A DNA stretch of 64,000 bases from Yunchengibacter salinarum (GTDB taxonomy: Bacteria > Pseudomonadota > Alphaproteobacteria > Sphingomonadales > Kordiimonadaceae). The notes below the pieces were generated by a model, which saw only the letters and a program-made list of their open reading frames with translations, had not been told where the DNA came from and ran no database searches. The stretch is taken from assembly GCF_037658235.1 (NCBI RefSeq), contig NZ_JBBJLN010000005.1:186001-250000 (forward strand), given 5' to 3'. Positions 1 to 9,621 of the stretch are shown one piece after another (the first letter of the stretch is position 1; every line of letters starts with the position of its first letter). The translations under genes were made by a program, and so were the position numbers.

Positions 1-191
1 TGATGTTTGCCCGCCAGTTCCCCGGCCCGGTAACCCATCAGTTTCAGAAAATTATCATTGGCGCCCAGAATCGTGCCATCAGGCGAAAAGCGGATGGTGG
101 CAAGAACCTGATCCAGCGCGTCACATTCAGCCTTGGCCCGGACGGCCTGGCCCCGAATACCCCGCACAAGGGCGGGCAAAGGTGTGGTCAT
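1..191 (-). CDS. PAS-domain sensory protein, N-terminal fragment (probable chemotaxis receptor)
   Basis: Only the first 63 codons lie in the window; the gene continues past the left edge. The ATG at 191 is preceded by a GAGGA Shine-Dalgarno. The protein has a short helical lead-in (KAECDALDQVLATIRFS) followed by the opening of a PAS fold (FSPDGTILGANDNFLKLMGY), a pattern typical of the PAS domain in soluble or Aer-like methyl-accepting chemotaxis proteins. The signalling domain is not visible, so the receptor assignment is inference; a PAS histidine kinase or diguanylate cyclase is possible. The AT-rich DNA upstream (192-480) is its likely promoter region. Confidence 0.7.
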   Translation of the reverse strand, partial: MTTPLPALVRGIRGQAVRAKAECDALDQVLATIRFSPDGTILGANDNFLKLMGYRAGELAGKH

Positions 192-553
192 GGTCCAAAA
201 TCCTCATAGATATGTTGCGCACTTTGCGGATCTGGTCGTGATACGCGGCACCATCCCCAATGGATCAATCGAGAAGACGATCACGGCATTGTGATGATAA
301 TGGTATGGCAGAAACAAAAATAGAAAAGTCATTACTGTAATTTGAATCTTTCTGAGGTTCTTTTTCATCAGGGTGAAATTACCTTCTTATCAGAATATAA
401 AATAAATTTTTGCGTGAAATTATATTATCTTTACTAGAAAACTGGAGAAACCGCCCCGTGGCGGATGCGCAAAATCAATGGCGCCGCCACGATGGTGACG
501 GCGCCATATGAATCGCCCCGGCGCCTTTTCGCGCTGTTGAGGGACCGCGGCCC
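192..553. other. AT-rich intergenic region
   Basis: No credible gene is seen here. Bases 250-450 are strikingly AT-rich compared with the rest of the window and probably hold the promoter of the PAS-domain gene that reads leftward. Bases 471-507 contain the inverted repeat listed separately as the probable paaZ terminator. Confidence 0.6.
471..507 (-). terminator. Probable terminator downstream of paaZ
   Basis: A perfect 9-base inverted repeat (ATGGCGCCG at 478-486 and CGGCGCCAT at 499-507, 12-base loop) lies about 45 bases beyond the paaZ stop. Read on the minus strand it is followed by TGATTTTG, a short U-tract. The U-tract is weak, so Rho-independent termination is plausible but not certain. 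Confidence 0.45.
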
Positions 554-2596
554 TTATCCGTGCTCGGTGCCCGCGCGCGCATTCATGGTGGTGAGGATAT
601 AATTGGCGCAGGTTTCGTCATTCTGGTTGAAGATGGTCACGTCCCAGTGCACCTCGCCATAGTCCTTGCCGTGGCGGGGCTTCTTGTCCCGGCAGACAAG
701 ACGCACGCGCATGGTGTCCCCCGGATTGACCGGCTGCATGAAGGTGAGCCCGTCCAGCCCGTAATTGGCCAGCACCGGGCCGGGCGCCGGGTCCACGAAC
801 AGGCCCGCCGCGAAGGACAACAGCAGATAGCCGTGCGCCACCCGCCCCTCGAAGAAGGGATTGGCCTCCGCCGCGGCCTGATCCATATGGGCATAGAAGG
901 TGTCGCCGGTGAAATGGGCGAAATGCTCGATATCCTCCAGCGTCACGGTGCGCTCTTTGGTGTGGAGCGTGTCCCCCACCTGAATTTCATCATAGTTCAG
1001 GCGGAAGGGGTGCCGGTCCAGCACATTTTCCCGCGCGCCCGTGATCCAGCGATTGGTCACCGCGGTCAGGGCATCCGGCGAGCCCTGCACGGCCAGCCGC
1101 TGCATATAATGCTTCATGCCGGAAATGCCGCCCAGTTCCTCGCCGCCCCCGGCGCGACCGGGGCCACCATGTTTCAGGTGCGGCAGGGGAGAGCCGTGAC
1201 CGGTGTTTTCCCTGCCGGAATCCCGGTCGATTACCGCCAGTCGGCCATGCCAGGGGCCGAGCCCCATCACCAGCTTGCGCACCACATCCTTGTCATAGGC
1301 GAAGATGGAGGCCACCAGGCTGCCCTCACCCATATTGGCGATGGTCACGGCTTCATCCAGATCCTTGTAGCCCAGCAGGGTGACCACCGGCCCGAAGGCT
1401 TCCACGCTGTGCACCTTGCGGGCGTTCAAGGCATCGTCGCAGCGCAACAGGGTGGGTTTGACAAAGGCGCCGCAGGCATAGTCCGCCCCCTCCAGCGCCG
1501 TTTCCACCATGCCATCCAGCACCACGCGACATTCCGAACGCAGCTCATCGATGCGGTCTTTCACCTCATCCCGCTGGGCGCGGCTGGCAAGTGCGCCCAT
1601 CTTCACCTTTTCATTGCGCGGATCGCCCACAATGATATTGCCCAGCGCGTCCTTCAGCGCCTGCTCCGCGTCATCCGCCAGATGGTCGGGCACCAGCGCG
1701 CGGCGGATGGCGGTGCATTTCTGCCCGGCCTTGGCGGTGACCTCCTTCACCACTTCCTTGATGAACAGGTCGAACTCCGGGCTGTCGGGCGTGGCATCGG
1801 GGCCGAGAACGGAACTGTTCAGGCTGTCGCATTCGGCGATGAAGGGCACCGACTGCTCGGTGATGCGGGGGTGGCTCTGCAATTTTCTCGCGGTGCTGGC
1901 GGACCCGGTGAAGGACACGATGTCCTGCGGCCCCAACTGGTCCAGCAGATCGCCGGTGCCGCCACAGATCAACTGCACGGCGCCGTCCGGCAGATGGCCG
2001 CTTTCCACCATGCGGCGCACCACCTGTTCGGTCAGATAGGCGGTGGCGCTGGCCGGTTTGACGATGGCGGGCATACCCGCCAGCAGGGTGGGCGCCAGCT
2101 TTTCCAGCATCCCCCAGACCGGGAAGTTGAAGGCATTGATATGCACCGCCACGCCGGTGCGCGGCACCATGATATGCTGGCCGAGAAAGGTGCCCTTGCG
2201 GGAAATCTGCTGCAATTCGCCATCGATCAGAAAGGTTTCATCCGGCAGCTCGATGCGGCCCTTGCTGGAATAGACGAACATGGTGCCGATACCGCCATCC
2301 ACGTCGATCCAGGTGTCGGATCTGGTGGCGCCGGTGCGATAGGACAACTCGTAGAATTCTTCCTTGTGCTCGTTCAAGGCCAGCGCCAGCGCCTTGATCA
2401 TCAGGGAGCGTTCATGGAACGTCATGGTGGCCAGATTGGGCCCGCCGGTGGTGCGGGCATAATCGGCCATGGCCTTGAAATCCAGCCCGGCGCTGGAACA
2501 GGTGGCGACCACCTCGCCAGTGGTGGCATCCTTCAAGGACTGCCCTTCCTCGTTCGACGTGTGCCATTGGCCAAGGGCATAGGATTGCAGTTGCAT
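554..2596 (-). CDS. paaZ: PaaZ: bifunctional oxepin-CoA hydrolase / 3-oxo-5,6-didehydrosuberyl-CoA semialdehyde dehydrogenase
   Basis: PaaZ opens the oxepin-CoA ring in aerobic phenylacetate degradation and oxidises the resulting semialdehyde. The 680-residue length matches the family. Residues 1 to about 520 are an aldehyde dehydrogenase with catalytic Cys294 (AGQKCTAIRRA) and general-base Glu255 (FIAECDSLN), one off the E. coli numbering of 295 and 256. Residues from about 540 to the end are an R-specific enoyl-CoA hydratase (MaoC) domain with the Asp/His catalytic segment HFTGDTFYAHMD and AHGYLLLS. I chose the ATG at 2596 over an upstream in-frame start at 2644 because GGGGGAGATC precedes it and the length then fits. 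The other paa genes are not in this window. A palindromic operator and a divergent TetR gene lie upstream. Confidence 0.95.
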   Translation of the reverse strand: MQLQSYALGQWHTSNEEGQSLKDATTGEVVATCSSAGLDFKAMADYARTTGGPNLATMTFHERSLMIKALALALNEHKEEFYELSYRTGATRSDTWIDVDGGIGTMFVYSSKGRIELPDETFLIDGELQQISRKGTFLGQHIMVPRTGVAVHINAFNFPVWGMLEKLAPTLLAGMPAIVKPASATAYLTEQVVRRMVESGHLPDGAVQLICGGTGDLLDQLGPQDIVSFTGSASTARKLQSHPRITEQSVPFIAECDSLNSSVLGPDATPDSPEFDLFIKEVVKEVTAKAGQKCTAIRRALVPDHLADDAEQALKDALGNIIVGDPRNEKVKMGALASRAQRDEVKDRIDELRSECRVVLDGMVETALEGADYACGAFVKPTLLRCDDALNARKVHSVEAFGPVVTLLGYKDLDEAVTIANMGEGSLVASIFAYDKDVVRKLVMGLGPWHGRLAVIDRDSGRENTGHGSPLPHLKHGGPGRAGGGEELGGISGMKHYMQRLAVQGSPDALTAVTNRWITGARENVLDRHPFRLNYDEIQVGDTLHTKERTVTLEDIEHFAHFTGDTFYAHMDQAAAEANPFFEGRVAHGYLLLSFAAGLFVDPAPGPVLANYGLDGLTFMQPVNPGDTMRVRLVCRDKKPRHGKDYGEVHWDVTIFNQNDETCANYILTTMNARAGTEHG

Positions 2597-2711
2597 GTGT
2601 GATCTCCCCCGATTGGGGCGCGCATCCTGTGCGGCGCCCAGCATTGCGCTGTTCAGCAGACCACCCGGACCCGTGCCGGGCCGCCGAATTCCACTGGCGC
2701 GATTTTTTCAT

Positions 2712-2725
2712 TGTCCGACCGGACA
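2712..2725. promoter_or_regulatory. Palindromic operator for the TetR-family regulator
   Basis: TGTCCG-AC-CGGACA is a perfect 6-2-6 inverted repeat in the 286-base gap between the divergent paaZ and TetR genes. Its size and its GACCG core resemble operators of PaaR-type TetR regulators. Binding by the adjacent regulator is inference. Confidence 0.6.
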
Positions 2726-2882
2726 GTCAATTATTAAAATGGCCCTGTCAGGTGATCGGCCTTCCGGCGCAAGCGGCGCGAAATCCGGGCCCGGCCCGCG
2801 CACCCCTTGCGAAGGGCGGGCCGGGCAGGCTAAGAACGATCAACCTGTCCGGCCCCAATGCGCGAGAGTGAAAGCATATCCC

Positions 2883-3515
2883 ATGGCCCGTCCGCAGTCG
2901 GAAGAATATGACGCCCGTAAGGAACGCATTCTGGATACCAGCGCCCGCATTTTCGCGGACGCTGGCTTTCACGGCGCTTCCATCAATCAGATCGCGCGCG
3001 CCTGTCACATATCCAAATCGCTGATATATCACTATTATCCCAGCAAGCAGGCGATCCTGTATCACGCCATGATCGATTATGTGACACTGCTGCGCGAGGT
3101 TGCGAAAAAGCGTATGCAGGCGCGCGGCACGGCGGAGGAAAAGCTGACCGCCATCGTCACCGATTTCCTGGAAATCTATGAGCACAGCGCCAGTCGGCAC
3201 ATCGTGCTGCTCAATGAACTGGACAGCCTGACCGACACCGAGAAACAGGAAGTCATCACGCTGCAAGACGATGTGGTGCACATTTTCGCCGATCTGGCGG
3301 ATGCCATCTCGCCCGCGCCGCTGGGTGAATACCGGGCCAAATCCGCCATCGCCATGCTGCTGATGGGCATGATCAACTGGACCTACACCTGGTTCAAGCC
3401 CGGCGGCGCGGTGGACCGGGATGCCCTGCCCCGCATCATCATGACCCTGTTCCTCAACGGCCTGAAACAGTTGGACACGGCGGCACTCACCCCGGCAGAC
3501 GGTGATACGGCGTGA
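2883..3515 (+). CDS. TetR-family transcriptional regulator (PaaR-like)
   Basis: 210 residues. The N-terminal 60 residues form a TetR helix-turn-helix (ERILDTSARIFADAGFHGAS, then INQIARACHISKSLIYHYYPSKQAIL). The remainder is an all-helical ligand-binding domain of normal length. The ATG at 2883 fits the start of the TetR domain and has GAGAGTGA upstream; the same frame stays open from 2595 but that stretch lacks family similarity. It diverges from paaZ with a palindrome between them, so it most likely represses paaZ and releases on a phenylacetate-pathway CoA intermediate, as known for PaaR. Its stop overlaps the GTG start of the following glycosyltransferase by three bases, probably a coincidence of compact packing. 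Confidence 0.85.
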   Translation: MARPQSEEYDARKERILDTSARIFADAGFHGASINQIARACHISKSLIYHYYPSKQAILYHAMIDYVTLLREVAKKRMQARGTAEEKLTAIVTDFLEIYEHSASRHIVLLNELDSLTDTEKQEVITLQDDVVHIFADLADAISPAPLGEYRAKSAIAMLLMGMINWTYTWFKPGGAVDRDALPRIIMTLFLNGLKQLDTAALTPADGDTA

Positions 3516-5620
3516 CCGGGGCGGTCTTTCCCCCCACCCGGCACAGCTACCGGCTGACCGCACCCATGGCCGCGCTCTACAAAGCGCTGGAAACCCGGAT
3601 GGCCGCGCTCGCCACCGGCGCGGACGGGGAAGCGGCCCGTCACGACGCGGCGGCCCTGCTGGCCGCCCATGACCGACTGACGGGCACCCCCACCGAGGCC
3701 GCTACCGAAGCCACCACCGACTGGCCCTTTCCCGAATGCGACACGCCGCGCCTGAGCGTGGTATTGCCGCTGCCACGCAGCCTGGATGCCACCCCGCTGC
3801 TGGACAGCCTGTTTCTTGCCTGGCCGGACACACGCGGGTCGGGCACGCAGGCGGAACTGCTGATTCTGACCGAATCCGGGGCGGACGCCGCCGCGCTGGA
3901 TGGCCGCACCGGCGCGGCGCGGCTGCTCACCGGCGCGGGTGCGACCGACTCCGCCACCGCCCTGAAGGCGGCCCTGAAAGCGGCAAGGGGCGCATATATA
4001 GCCCTGATCGATCCTGAATGCCTGCCCCTTGCGGACTGGGACACCGCTGCCCTCGCCCTGCTGTGGCCGGAAAGCCCCGCCAGACCGCTGGGGGACGTGG
4101 GGTTGGCCGCGCCCCGGATTCTGTACCGCGATGGCCGCCTGTACGGCGCCGGCACGGTGCGCGATGCAGGCGGCGCGATCCAGCCCTATGGCCGGGACGA
4201 TACGCCCTTCGCCCCCTGCTATGGCTATGCCCGCACCATACCCGCACCGCTTGGCGGGCCGCTGGTGATGACCCATGCCTTCGCCATTGCCTGGGCGGAG
4301 ACCGGCTCGGCGGACGGCGCGGCGGACGCCACCGATACCCGCATGGCCTACAGCCCCTTCATGCAGGCCCTGTGGACGGGGCCGGAAACCGGGCGCCTTA
4401 CCCCGGATGCCGCGGCCCGCGCCAATGCCGCCCTGCACCCCATGCGCGACGGAAGCGACCGGAAGCGCGTATTGTTCATCGATTATGAAGTGCCCCGGCC
4501 CGATTACAACGCGGGCAGCTATGCCGCCGTGCAGGAAGCGCGGCTGTTTCAGGCGCTTGGCTACAAGGTGACCTTCCATCCCGCCAACCGGGCCTGGCTT
4601 GGGCACTACACCGCCGACCTTCAGGCGGAAGGGGTGGAGGTGCTATACGCCCCCCATGTGAGCGACCGGGAAACCATGCTGCGCACGATCGGCCCGGAAC
4701 AGGACCTGATCTTTCTGACCCGGCATTATGTGGCCCGCCATTTCATCGGCCTGATCCGGCGCTTCGCCCCCGACGCACGGGTGCTGTTCAACAATGCGGA
4801 CCTGCATTTCCTGCGCGAACTGCGCGCCGCCCTGCGCCTGCCCGCAGACAATGAGCGCGACAGGAAGGAACGCGACAGGGCGATGCAACAGGCGGCGGCC
4901 ACGCGGCGCTCGGAACTGGCGGTGATGCGCGCCAGCGATCTGGTGTTCAGCTATACGGATGTGGAACATGCGGTGATCCACAGCCATCTGATGGGGGCCA
5001 CGGATGTGGTACGCACGCCCTGGGTGGTGAACCCGGTCACGGGCGAAGACGTGCCCGCAATGGCGGATCGCGCGGGTCTGTGCTTTCTGGGCGGATATGG
5101 CCATCCGCCCAATGTGGAGGCGGCTCATTACCTTTCCGAAACGATCATGCCCTTGCTGAGACAGGCGCTGCCTGGGGTGGCCCTGCACCTTTATGGCAGC
5201 GGCATGACGGCGGCGGTGTCGGCGCTGGCGGACGATGACATCCACATACACGGCCAGATCGACCGGGTGGAGGATGCCTATGACCGGCACCGGCTGTTCA
5301 TCGCCCCGCTGCTGTCCGGCGCGGGCATCAAGGGCAAGGTGATCGGCGCCATCGCGCGCGGCCTGCCCTGTGTGATGACACCGCTGGCCGCCGAGGGCAC
5401 CGGCCTGAGCGACGGGCTGGACGCCGCCATCAAGCCGGACGCGGACGCGCTGGTGGCCGCCATTGTGGCCCTGTATGAAGACCCGGCGCGCTGGCAGGCG
5501 CAGCAGGCCGCCGGGCTGGAAACCATCAGGGCGCGCTACAGCTTTGACGCGGGCGTGGTGCAGATGCGCGCCGCGCTGACCCGCCTGCCGCCGCGCCCGA
5601 AACCGTCGGGCAATGCCTGA
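3512..5620 (+). CDS. Large two-domain glycosyltransferase (C-terminal GT-B/GT4 type)
   Basis: 702 residues. The first 300 residues include a degenerate GT2-like region (LSVVLPLPRSL, LIDPECLPLADWD, GLAAPRILYRDGRLYG) resembling glycosyltransferases that describe a surface-glycan donor domain. From about residue 315 a GT-B fold begins (RVLFIDYEVPRPDYNAGS), ending in a GT4-type donor-site segment (FIAPLLSGAGIKGKVIGAIA, then RGLPCVMTP). It is soluble, with no membrane segment. The GTG start at 3512 overlaps the TetR stop as GTGA and has only a weak ribosome site; the ATG at 3566 is an alternative. The substrate is unknown. It faces the methyltransferase gene at 5627 tail to tail with six bases between stops. 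Confidence 0.75.
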   Translation: MTGAVFPPTRHSYRLTAPMAALYKALETRMAALATGADGEAARHDAAALLAAHDRLTGTPTEAATEATTDWPFPECDTPRLSVVLPLPRSLDATPLLDSLFLAWPDTRGSGTQAELLILTESGADAAALDGRTGAARLLTGAGATDSATALKAALKAARGAYIALIDPECLPLADWDTAALALLWPESPARPLGDVGLAAPRILYRDGRLYGAGTVRDAGGAIQPYGRDDTPFAPCYGYARTIPAPLGGPLVMTHAFAIAWAETGSADGAADATDTRMAYSPFMQALWTGPETGRLTPDAAARANAALHPMRDGSDRKRVLFIDYEVPRPDYNAGSYAAVQEARLFQALGYKVTFHPANRAWLGHYTADLQAEGVEVLYAPHVSDRETMLRTIGPEQDLIFLTRHYVARHFIGLIRRFAPDARVLFNNADLHFLRELRAALRLPADNERDRKERDRAMQQAAATRRSELAVMRASDLVFSYTDVEHAVIHSHLMGATDVVRTPWVVNPVTGEDVPAMADRAGLCFLGGYGHPPNVEAAHYLSETIMPLLRQALPGVALHLYGSGMTAAVSALADDDIHIHGQIDRVEDAYDRHRLFIAPLLSGAGIKGKVIGAIARGLPCVMTPLAAEGTGLSDGLDAAIKPDADALVAAIVALYEDPARWQAQQAAGLETIRARYSFDAGVVQMRAALTRLPPRPKPSGNA

Positions 5621-5626
5621 ACCCCG

Positions 5627-7183
5627 TCAGCGGGGCGCGATCAGCAGCGCCTGATGCAGCGCCAGCCGCTTGTTCAGGAAATCGGGCAGCTTGTCCGCCA
5701 GCGCGGCCCTCATTTCCGCGGGGGATTGCGCCGCCCCGCCCTGCCGGGACTTGAGCCGCAGGCCCAACTTTCCGGCATGGGCCACGGCGCGGTCCAGCAG
5801 GTCCGATCGGCGCACCGGCCCATCCAGCAACACCCGCAGGAACAGACCGTCCACCGCCTTGGTGCTGCGCGCCGTGCCCAGCACCGGGCTGGCGAGATTC
5901 ACCTTGCGCCCGGCGGGCAGGGCACTGTCCAGCCCGGCGCGGTTGAGCGCCCGGCACCGCGCCACCAGCGGGGCGGCCTCGTCCAGCCCGCGCGCGGGCA
6001 TCAGCACCCCGCCCGCGCGCATCTGGTTCAGCAGGCGAATCAGGCCGGATGCGGACAGGCCCTTTCTTTCGCCCCAGGCCAGAAGATCATCAAACGGTTT
6101 AGGCCGGTATCGATCGTCGGCCAGAAAGGCCAGCAATCCCTCATACAGGGCGGCGTTCGGCTTCACCGTGTACCGCCCCACGGTCAGCGTTTTGCCGATG
6201 GCCTCCACCTCCCGGACCAGCACGAAATGCCAGCCGCCCAGCGCGGTTCGTTGCTCCAGCGCACTGCACTTTTCCGCGCCGCGCACGAACAGGTCGGCGC
6301 GGAACTGCTGACCGCTCAAAAAGTCCTTCACGCTTTCCTTCAGCCAGGGGTCTCGCACGCTATCGACCAGGTCCATGCCGCCTTTGGGCAGTTGAAAGGT
6401 GGGCTGCTCCTCGCCGGGGCGTGCGCCGATCAGAAAGTCCAGCTTGGCGGCGCTCATCTGTTCGGCCAGATCGTGGAAGTGAAAAGCGTGCCAATTGCGA
6501 TTGAAAAACTCGTGCGCCAGATAGCTGCGGTCCTTGGCCATCAGGGCGCGCACCTGCTCCGCCAGTCTGGGCGCATTGCGGAAATGTCCCATGCCGGTTC
6601 GGGCCAGCCGGTCCATGAAATCGGCGGCGGCGGCCACCCCCTCCGTCACGGGGGCGCTTTCAGGCTGTTCCAGCCGGTAATGGGCTTCCATCAGGCCACG
6701 CACCGGCACCATGGGCGCCCAGCCGGGCTGGGTATTATAGCTGATATATACCAGCCCGCCCGGTCTCAGCGCCCGGCGCAGGATGCGCACGATGGCATGT
6801 TGATTGGCGGCATTGATCCAGGAAAAAATGCCATGCAGCGCGATCATGTCGAACCGGGGCAGATCGTCCCGCTCGGCCAGGTCTTCAAAGCTGTCTTCGA
6901 GCAGGGTCAGATCGGCGCCGCTGGTCTGTTGCAGGCGGCGGGCGCCCGCCACATGGGCCGGATTGAAATCATTGCCCCAGAAAACGCCCGGATTGGCCGC
7001 GGCATGAACATTGAGCCCAAGCCCCTGCCCGAACCCCAGTTCCAGATAGCGAATCGGCGCGCCGGGCGACACCCTGTGGCGCGCATTCTGGGCGGAATAG
7101 GCAATGGAAAGCGGCGCCGTCATGGCGTAAACGCCATGCGTGTATTCGGTTTGCGTCATATAGCCGCCGGACCAGTCGTTCAT
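5627..7183 (-). CDS. Class I SAM-dependent methyltransferase with methyltransferase regulatory domain
   Basis: 518 residues. The N-terminal domain has a clear SAM motif I (YLELGFGQGLGLNVHAA, around residue 45) and downstream motifs (FDMIALHGIFSWI, LRPGGLVYISYNT), so it is a Rossmann-fold methyltransferase. The part from about residue 210 (YLAHEFFNRNWHAFHFHD) matches the predicted methyltransferase regulatory domain family (PF10119), which accompanies such enzymes in bacterial surface-glycan loci. The ATG at 7183 has AAGGGG upstream; the frame remains open far upstream but that part is antisense to the next gene. The acceptor is unknown. It is divergent from 7391. Confidence 0.85.
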   Translation of the reverse strand: MNDWSGGYMTQTEYTHGVYAMTAPLSIAYSAQNARHRVSPGAPIRYLELGFGQGLGLNVHAAANPGVFWGNDFNPAHVAGARRLQQTSGADLTLLEDSFEDLAERDDLPRFDMIALHGIFSWINAANQHAIVRILRRALRPGGLVYISYNTQPGWAPMVPVRGLMEAHYRLEQPESAPVTEGVAAAADFMDRLARTGMGHFRNAPRLAEQVRALMAKDRSYLAHEFFNRNWHAFHFHDLAEQMSAAKLDFLIGARPGEEQPTFQLPKGGMDLVDSVRDPWLKESVKDFLSGQQFRADLFVRGAEKCSALEQRTALGGWHFVLVREVEAIGKTLTVGRYTVKPNAALYEGLLAFLADDRYRPKPFDDLLAWGERKGLSASGLIRLLNQMRAGGVLMPARGLDEAAPLVARCRALNRAGLDSALPAGRKVNLASPVLGTARSTKAVDGLFLRVLLDGPVRRSDLLDRAVAHAGKLGLRLKSRQGGAAQSPAEMRAALADKLPDFLNKRLALHQALLIAPR

Positions 7184-7390
7184 GCCAACCCCTTTTTCAC
7201 ATTTCGGCGCCCGGCCATCCGTTCCGCGCCCTTTGAAACCGCAGCATAGCGATCCGCGCCACACTGGCAAGATCGCCCGGTACTGGTTCACCATACAGGT
7301 AAGGGATTGGGGGCGTGGACAGGGGCGCACAACTTGGCTACACCAAACCGATCTGGTGATCGCAGCACCGTAACCATTGGGGCACGCAAG

Positions 7391-9535
7391 ATGGATACCG
7401 CACAACCGCTTTTCAGTTGCACCCTGGACAGCGCCGACGAGGCCGCGTCCGACCGGCTGATCCTGTGGCTCACCGCCGTCACCCGCATGGCCGGGGTGGA
7501 TGGCGGGCGCTGTCATGTTCATCTGATCGCGGACGACGGCGCGAACCCGGCAACCGCCCGCGCATTGGCCCGTCAGGCGCAGGCATTCGGCGCCCACCTG
7601 CACCGCGTGCCGGTGATGAACGATCGCCTGCGCGGGCTTTCCGCGCTTTATCAGTTGGATACTTTCACCCAGGCGGATGCCCCCGAAGGGGAGACGGTCT
7701 GGCTGATGGACCACACCCTGCTGCCACTGGAAGACGGCCTGCCCGATCTGGGGCCCGCGCTGGTGGCCGCCAAGCCGGTGGACATGGCGCGGCCCGCATC
7801 CCGCGTGGTCCGGGCGCTGTTCGATCGGGCCGGTCTTGACGCCCCCCGCGCGGGTCGGCCCAGTTTCGCCACCGAAGGCGCCGACGAAACCACCGCCTGG
7901 AACAATGCCAATCAGCGGCTTTATGGCATCCGTCGGGCCTTTCTGCCCACCCTGGCCCCGTTCTGGCGCAAATGGGTGCGCTGGCTGCTGGACCAGACGG
8001 ACCTGCTGGGAGACCCGCCGGTCAATGTGCTGCAACTGGGATTTGCGCTGGCCATGGGGGAACTGGGCCAGTCCATGCGCCCGCTGGATCTGGAATGGAG
8101 CGTGCCGGGTCGCCTTTTGAAGCGTGTGCCGAACAGCCTGACCCCGCGCATGATGCATGTGGAACCGCTGCGCCAGCCCGGCCCCACACTGGGCATGACC
8201 GGGCGCGATGCGCTGGACAGGCGGCTGGCCACGCTGAACACCCATCTGGCGGACGCGCCGCGCCCCGAACAGGCGCCCGCACCCGAAAGGGATACTCCCG
8301 CGCCCGCCCTGACCGTGCCGGTAACGGTGGACGGCCCGCGCGCGCTGATGCGCCATATGGTGTATGGCATCAAGGGGAGTGACTGCCTGTCCATCCTGAA
8401 CCGGGTGGAAGATGTGACGGAAAACCCGCTGATCCCCGGCAGCCATTATCTGACCCAGCACGAAGACGTGGCCCGCGCCATCCGGGAAGCCGACCCCACC
8501 GCCCGCATTCATCGCGGCGGTCCCGACAGCCTGGACCGGCTGCGCCCGGTGCCCGTGATCATCGCGCAAACCGGCCTGTGGGATGCACCCAGCCGGGATG
8601 CCTATGTGGCCACGCTGAAAACCCTGGCGGCCAAGGCGACACGGCGGCTTATCCTGGTGGGGCTGGAATATTTCCCGCTCCGGGACGACGGCATGACCTT
8701 TTTCGGCCCGCTCAGCGAGCATGTTCAGGGCCTGGGCGGCTGGAGCGACGTGATCCTGGGCGGCCACATGCGGGAACGGGCCGTGGTGATCGCGGATCGG
8801 GACGACACCGCCGGGCCGGACACCGTTTCCGTGCTGGCCGAAGCCGCGATCCAGTCCGCCAACCCGGCCCGGCTGCGCCTGTTGGTGGACATGGCCCGCA
8901 ACCGGTTCGGCTTTTTCACCCGCGCGTTCGAGCGGGCGGTGGAACTGCCCTGGGCGCTCAGCCATATGCCCAACGGGCCTCAGGGCCGCGTTATTCTGGA
9001 TGCGGGCGCCGGCATTTCCCCGCTGCCGCTCTATCTGGCGGAAGGCGGCGCAACGGTTGACTGTGTGGATCGCCACAGCCGCCAGTATGACAAGGCTGAC
9101 CGCGATAGCTGGTCGGAAAACGGCTTCGTGGATTATGGCCGCCTGCATTCCGGCCTCAGGGCCTTTCATCAGGACATCACCGATTTCCAGCCCCCGGCGG
9201 ATCGGGCAGCGGGCTATGACACGGTTCTGATGCTGGGCATGTTGCACCAGATGGACCTGATCAGCCGCCGCCGCGCGCTGGCCCATGTGGCGGAACTGAT
9301 GGCACCGGGCGCCGTTCTGCTGGCCACGGTGCGGCTGGTGCCCGGCACCAACTGGCTCCAGCCGGTATCGGAAGGGCGCGTGCTGGGGCGCAAGGAACAG
9401 CACGGCCATGTGCGGGAACTGGTGGGCACGCTGGAAGCAATGGGCCTGATGGTGGAAGAGCGCCGCGTGCGCCGCAACCTGCCCCATGCCCGCAGCGACG
9501 TGATGGAATTACAGTGCCGGAAACGCACATTCTGA
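7391..9535 (+). CDS. Glycosyltransferase-like protein fused to a SAM-dependent methyltransferase
   Basis: 714 residues. The N-terminal about 280 residues read like a GT-A-type nucleotide-sugar domain (RCHVHLIADDGANPAT, LYQLDTFTQ, WLMDHTLLPLEDGL) of the kind seen in uncharacterised glycan genes. After a Pro-rich linker (about residues 285-310), the C-terminal part contains a SAM-binding motif I near residue 535 (VILDAGAGISPLPLYLAEGG), an acidic loop 2 (VDCVDRH) and a motif like YDTVLMLGMLHQMD. I infer a glycan-modifying bifunctional enzyme; the glycosyltransferase half is the less certain. The ATG at 7391 was chosen over 7307 because the extra 28 residues look non-coding. Two sulfotransferase genes follow on the same strand. 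Confidence 0.7.
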   Translation: MDTAQPLFSCTLDSADEAASDRLILWLTAVTRMAGVDGGRCHVHLIADDGANPATARALARQAQAFGAHLHRVPVMNDRLRGLSALYQLDTFTQADAPEGETVWLMDHTLLPLEDGLPDLGPALVAAKPVDMARPASRVVRALFDRAGLDAPRAGRPSFATEGADETTAWNNANQRLYGIRRAFLPTLAPFWRKWVRWLLDQTDLLGDPPVNVLQLGFALAMGELGQSMRPLDLEWSVPGRLLKRVPNSLTPRMMHVEPLRQPGPTLGMTGRDALDRRLATLNTHLADAPRPEQAPAPERDTPAPALTVPVTVDGPRALMRHMVYGIKGSDCLSILNRVEDVTENPLIPGSHYLTQHEDVARAIREADPTARIHRGGPDSLDRLRPVPVIIAQTGLWDAPSRDAYVATLKTLAAKATRRLILVGLEYFPLRDDGMTFFGPLSEHVQGLGGWSDVILGGHMRERAVVIADRDDTAGPDTVSVLAEAAIQSANPARLRLLVDMARNRFGFFTRAFERAVELPWALSHMPNGPQGRVILDAGAGISPLPLYLAEGGATVDCVDRHSRQYDKADRDSWSENGFVDYGRLHSGLRAFHQDITDFQPPADRAAGYDTVLMLGMLHQMDLISRRRALAHVAELMAPGAVLLATVRLVPGTNWLQPVSEGRVLGRKEQHGHVRELVGTLEAMGLMVEERRVRRNLPHARSDVMELQCRKRTF

Positions 9536-9621
9536 GCCCGGCCCCGGTTTGAACCCGTATATGAGCGCCGGACCCCGGCACCGCGACACTCGGCCCGATC
9601 AATCTGGCCTGAAGAGGTAAC

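Noticed and set aside
560..2602. Plus-strand open frame opposite paaZ
   Set aside because: Antisense composition; PaaZ motifs on the minus strand settle the coding strand.
7184..9487. Long minus-strand extension of the methyltransferase frame opposite the 7391 gene
   Set aside because: The sequence is Arg/His/Gln-rich antisense, and a good ATG with AAGGGG exists at 7183.
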